From Artemisia argyi (lineage: Eukaryota; Streptophyta; Magnoliopsida; Asterales; Asteraceae), in the NCBI GenBank assembly GCA_030686995.1, contig CM060695.1, positions 97,492,871-97,556,870 of the forward strand: a stretch of DNA of 64,000 nt, given 5' to 3'. Position numbers and translations under genes: made by a program. Each line of letters starts with the position of its first letter. The stretch's first letter is position 1. Below, in pieces: positions 60,131 through 64,000 of this stretch. The notes under the pieces were generated by a model that was not told where the DNA came from, ran no database searches, and was given only the letters and a program-made list of their open reading frames with translations.

Positions 60131-61670
60131 GCGGGTTATGATATAATACACCCATAGTTGGTTTGGTTGCCCTAACTGGGTCAACAAAAAAAATAGTTAT
60201 GGTTTGCCACGTGGTGATTTTCTTAGTAATCACAAGTTTTAAGTTTAGATAATATTTGTAATGAATACAAATATTATTAAAACGATGGCAATACTGTATC
60301 ATGGCTACAGCATTGGTCTATTGCTTTAAGCCTCATGACACTCAACGACTCAAAGGCATCAAGTATGATGTATAACAGTGTGCCCTCATGTAGGTATTTT
60401 CCAATAACCTATAAGTATGTTTAAATAAAGTGCGTTTGGTCGCTCATCCTAGCTAAACCAAACGGGGATTGTCAGTCTCAAATAGATCTATCCACAACTA
60501 TTACGTTCACTCGCAAGTGATTAAGGTACATGATGTGAGGGACTACAAACATGGCAATAAGGGGTATACTTAGGCAATAGAGAATCGGGTTTAACATACA
60601 GTTGAAAATCGCTTGTGATCATGTTTATAGTGGGTAGCTCTCCCTGAGCTATAAAAACGTATAAAAGTGGGTTCGTAAGTTGATAGTAGTTCGTAAAAGT
60701 TTATAGTAAAAGCAAGTGTTATGTTTCAATAACAAGTAGAGTGGTTTATCAACCGAGTATAAGGTTTGAGGTAAACTAGTAAAGTTTATATGTAATCCAA
60801 GTATGTATTTCCCCCGAAAGCAATTTAGAACAGGAAAAGGGTGGGGACAATGGAACTCACAGTAATTTGTAAATAGTTAAGAGTACTTGTAAAAGTATAA
60901 AACATGTAGTTGAGCATGTATCTCCCCCAAAACGTTGATAAAACAAGTAAAAGAGTAAGAGAGGGGCTATGACTCACCTTAGAGGAATGGTAGATGTAGC
61001 AAGCAATATCAAACGCAGAATGGGAATGGCTCCAATAGACAGCCTGAATAATGTAGAAGTCTGAGATAAGTTCTACTTATCAAGATTTGTGATTTGAAAC
61101 ATTGTCGGATGACAGAGTGCTTTTGTGGCAGAGGTGGCTTGCGTGGTAAAATGCTTAAAGTTCAACAACACAATTATATACCATATAACTTGTCTTTAAG
61201 TATAAAGTATTGTTATTATTTATATTTCCTCCATATGAAATAATGATATGTGTATAATTTTATCACAAGTTTAGTTGACGATAAATTATAGTAATTATGA
61301 AATATTCGAGTTGTATTCATTTTAGAAATCCTATTTGAAATGGCTTCTTTCTTTGTTGATGTATGTATAGTTATTGTCTAATAACTATAAGGGTTGGCAA
61401 AATATTTATTAACTTATAAAAGTTTTAGGATGTAAAGTGTCAAAGTTCATCTTTGAAAGGTTAAAATGGCAAGAAAGTTATAAATTCCAAACTAAATAAA
61501 GTTTTTAAGAAAGTTGCTAAATGGATAAAAGTTGAGGGTTGAAAATGTAGAGTATTTATATAAGTTTTTAATCTTAAAAAAATCTTTAAGAAAAGTGTTA
61601 AGTATTTCATAGTTAAGGGGCTGTTTTTGCCAAGTTGCGAAACTGGTAAAAATAACAAAAATTGGGTTTT

Positions 61671-61740
61671 GTCGCTGCCAGGAGTCGAACTTGGGACCTT
61701 TCGCTCAACACCAAACGACACAACCAATTATGCTAAAGGC
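61671..61740 (-). other. tRNA-like segment with pol III A- and B-box matches
   Basis: Minus strand: TAGCATAATTGG fits an A box. AAGTTCGACTCC fits a B box at tRNA-like spacing, with a T-arm-like CCAAG/CCTGG. The acceptor stem does not pair, so it is not an intact tRNA. The paired LTR (about 49549) lacks about 20 bp covering the B box. Confidence 0.4.
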
Positions 61741-62036
61741 TCTTTAGTGTTATACCTCACAAGTTAATGTATTTAAGAAGGGTTTCAACTGCTTATTATT
61801 TGTTATAGGTTTCATTCAGTATGCATATTGAGTCGTTGATGTTTCATCTTCTTAAACTGAAGCTGAGCTTGTGAATGCATGTTTAAATAGTTTTCTCTCG
61901 TTAGGTTTCACTTGTTTGGTGCTTCCCCGCGATTCAACGAAACACAAGAACCTTGAACGCAAACAAGTTTTATTGATTTTTCATGCATGCGAGTTGGTTT
62001 TCATTTAAGAACTTGTTATGGTTTCAAAACTTATTA

Positions 62037-62284
62037 CTCCCTCCGTCCCAAATTTATTGTCCACTATTGACTTTTTTAGTCTTTCTTCTTGAACTTTGAC
62101 CTTAAATATTTTTGTGGGTGTTATATAATATTTGATACATAAATGGATTGGGTTTTAAGTGTACTTTTCAATGGTATAAATTTTCATTAAGTATTTTATA
62201 ACAAAAAATATATATTTATGGTCAAAGTTTAACTAGTTTAACTTTGAATATTCAAGGTGGACAATAAATTTGGGAAGGAGGGAG
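62037..62284. mobile_element. Stowaway (Tc1/mariner) MITE
   Basis: Starts CTCCCTCCGTCCCAAATTTA and ends with the complementary terminus (one mismatch over about 26 bp), flanked by TA. Length 248 bp. Absent from the paired LTR near 49887, so it inserted after E5. Confidence 0.92.
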
Positions 62285-64000
62285 TATATGTTTTTAAGTG
62301 GTTTTTTTGTTGATACTAGTTTGTGGCATTGCCACACAAGGAAAGGTGATGCCAAAATGTTGTAAGAGAGTGGTAATAAACAAGACGAAGTTAGGTACGA
62401 TGGAGAGATATAAGACGATACGTAATAAATTTATAAGAAATTAAATAAAAGTATATATGAGAGAGGACTTACTACACCAACTAATAGTGGGGAATAAAAT
62501 GCGATATGGGCTAGCGATCATGTGAGGAATAACATAGCTCGACGGAGGACCCAAAACAAGGAATCGAGACCAACTCCTGTTGTCTTGAAAATGAGCTAAC
62601 CACCTTGGTTGTCTAACCCTTCTCGTACAGCAGAAGAACGAAGGGAGTAACAGGTGTTTTAGAGTTGTGTGTTGAACATGAAAGTGTAGGTGATTGTATG
62701 CATGAAAGGAGGTAGGGTGCACGGCTTTCTTCTCTTCTTCTTTGGCAGAAAAACAAAAGAAGTAATACTTATGGGTGTGTTGCTATTTGCATTTGAACAG
62801 CAGAAATCAAAAGGAGAGTTGAGCAGTGTTTGTGCGAAGTATTTGATGGGAGACAAATGGTTTATATATGGGATACAAATTCTATGACAAACATGTCGAT
62901 CCAAGAATTTTATCACTACTGTTTCTATGATAGAAAGTATGTGTCAGTGATGGTATAAAAAAAAGCACATGTTAAATGGTAGTCAACATGTTTGTGAGTT
63001 TCCAGCAAGAATTCTAGGAGGACTAAAAGAACGAGACAAATGGGTTGAGATGAAAGTCAAGCACATGGCATTTGGAGTGTGTAAGAGTCATCATGGCTTC
63101 TTATCATTTCTTGCTTGTCTTGCTCTTGTTGTCTACACAGGGAAAAAAAGCAACACAGGGAAAGTCGGTGGGGTTCCATGTGTGTGCAAGCAAGTTTGTG
63201 AGATGTTTGATGGCTTGACTTGGTTTGTTCTAATCGACAAAAGGAAGAAGACACTTTGGCTTGGAGTGTTTGCATGAACTCAACAATAGCATATGATGAA
63301 GGTGGTACGAAGTATAAGAATGTGGTGAAACTAAGGTGATGAATAGGGTGGGAGTTAGTAGCATCTCGTCCTTGTGTAGTTCGAACAAAAGAAAGAAAAC
63401 AAATTGACCCAATAATTGCGTTTAGCCTTGGGCACAAAGAAAGTCATTTCCTTTCAATAAAACGTGGTTAAAAGAGTTTCATGATTATCATTTACGTTCC
63501 TGGTGATGAATAGAGGAGTTGGTGATGGCATTCGTCCTTGTGGAACTCGACCAAAGGAGAAGAACACAAAAAGGAAACATGTTTGGTTTGTCTTGGCCCG
63601 TTTGTACGTATTTTGGTAGTCAATGAATGTTTAAAACGTGTTTAGAAATGTTGTTTGATCATTTTGGAACTCCATGGAGGGGGTACGAATTTACACGTGT
63701 GGCCAAGGAGGATTTTTAGTAAATTTAGTAAGGTGATAAATGAGCTTAGCTTTGATAATTCTTAAGTGAGTAAACGTTCGAGACATTGAAAATGGTTTGT
63801 CATATTCGAATCTCCGCTGGGAGGTTTAAGAAGTCGTGTAATAACATTTATATGTTGTTAAGAAAATTTGTGAGATAAATAGCCAAAGTGATCGAGCATG
63901 GGGAGGTTTAAATATATATAAGGGTTTTTGGGCTTTGCTTGGTGGGCTTGTGTCGTAGACTAGGCCCAAGAAAGAAAGAAAATAGCATAAGGGTCCGTTT

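Larger units (their letters stand above)
28641..64000 (-). mobile_element. E5: F3 long-LTR Ty3-type element, minus strand, 5' end off-window
   Basis: Minus-strand order is: 5' LTR from beyond 64000 down to 59349, PBS 59345-59334, internal region to 51796, and 3' LTR 51795-28641. Removing the insertions E4 and E6 leaves an LTR of about 4.55 kb and an internal region of about 3.7 kb. No gag or pol is visible. The internal region instead carries the antisense small-membrane-protein genes. LTR ends (TGTAATATCC... to ...GGTGTTACA) and leader are related to F2. By eye the two LTRs differ more than those of E2, A or B, so E5 is the older host. Confidence 0.85.
59349..64000 (-). repeat. F3 5' LTR of E5, continues off-window
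   Basis: Matches the split 3' LTR throughout. It contains the unoccupied E4 site (60161-60165), a 42-base A run (60086-60127; 11 bases in the other LTR), a tRNA-like segment (61671-61740) and a Stowaway MITE. About 185 bp of LTR should lie beyond the window. Confidence 0.88.

Noticed and set aside
62969..63437. ORFs of 102 (plus) and 126 (minus) codons in the E5 5' LTR, with counterparts at 50585-50945
   Set aside because: Similarity to the other LTR follows from LTR duplication, and the plus-strand frame has a stop there. Overlapping frames and no motif argue against coding.

Overview
This window is plant nuclear DNA made almost entirely of LTR retrotransposons nested inside one another. 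I see no ordinary host gene, rRNA or intact tRNA. I also see no reverse transcriptase, RNase H or integrase domain in any frame, so every large element here is non-autonomous, decayed or truncated. The surviving coding remnants are a Gag-protease of the MTPLRSDTIRLVQNG type, a coiled-coil segment containing NTKFAKPSILGKPVLQ, and an acidic SIRE-type 3' ORF. From memory they resemble polyprotein annotations common in Asteraceae assemblies, tribe Anthemideae (Tanacetum, Chrysanthemum, Artemisia). That placement is recalled, not searched.

I use these local names. F1: Ty3-type gag-protease elements with 1.42-1.44 kb LTRs (TGAT...ATCA) and a PBS starting TGGCGCC. F2 and F3: two related Ty3-type families with very long LTRs (3.3 kb and about 4.55 kb, TGTAA...TTACA) and a TGGTATCAGAGC PBS. 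F4 and F5: SIRE-like Ty1/Copia remnants. E4: a Copia-type element with short LTRs.

Layout. 1-319 is a minus-strand F4 LTR ending inside the gag of F1 copy G1. G1 runs from 320 to 19311. It is interrupted by the F2 element E2 (1378-8698, TSD AGTTA) in its protease-like gene and by a second F1 element, B (10181-16707, TSD GACCG), in its 3' non-coding region. The G1 3' LTR (17893-19311) abuts the broken 3' ORF (19312-22782) and LTR (22850-~23330) of an F4 element into which G1 apparently inserted. 24121-27625 is the 3' part of an F5 element, with a degenerate Pro/Asn/His-rich repeat ORF and an LTR. From 28641 past the window end lies a minus-strand F3 element, E5. Its 3' LTR (28641-51795) was split by E4 (29427-48033, TSD GTTTG), and E4 was split by F1 element A (34729-42975). 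The E5 internal region (51796-59348) carries a truncated minus-strand F2 copy, E6 (53393-57197, TSD CAAAT), and a hAT-like MITE. Its 5' LTR (59349->64000) carries a Stowaway MITE and preserves the pre-insertion site of E4.

The most unusual content is in E5. Two homologous small membrane-protein ORFs lie antisense to the element (52496-52657 and 58367-58702). The second has a TATA box, a GT-AG intron that adds a third transmembrane segment, and an AATAAA signal. F2 and F3 also share a post-PBS leader with two stem-loops presenting a GGACGC loop motif, with compensatory stem changes. That is what a genomic-RNA packaging or dimerisation signal would look like, and E2 has kept little besides this leader, its LTRs, PBS and PPT. 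F1 carries a U3 array of TGACGGCGTCA sites next to its TATA box, a conserved structured block after the stop codon, and four AAGTGTAAGGG motifs associated with hairpins or inverted repeats.
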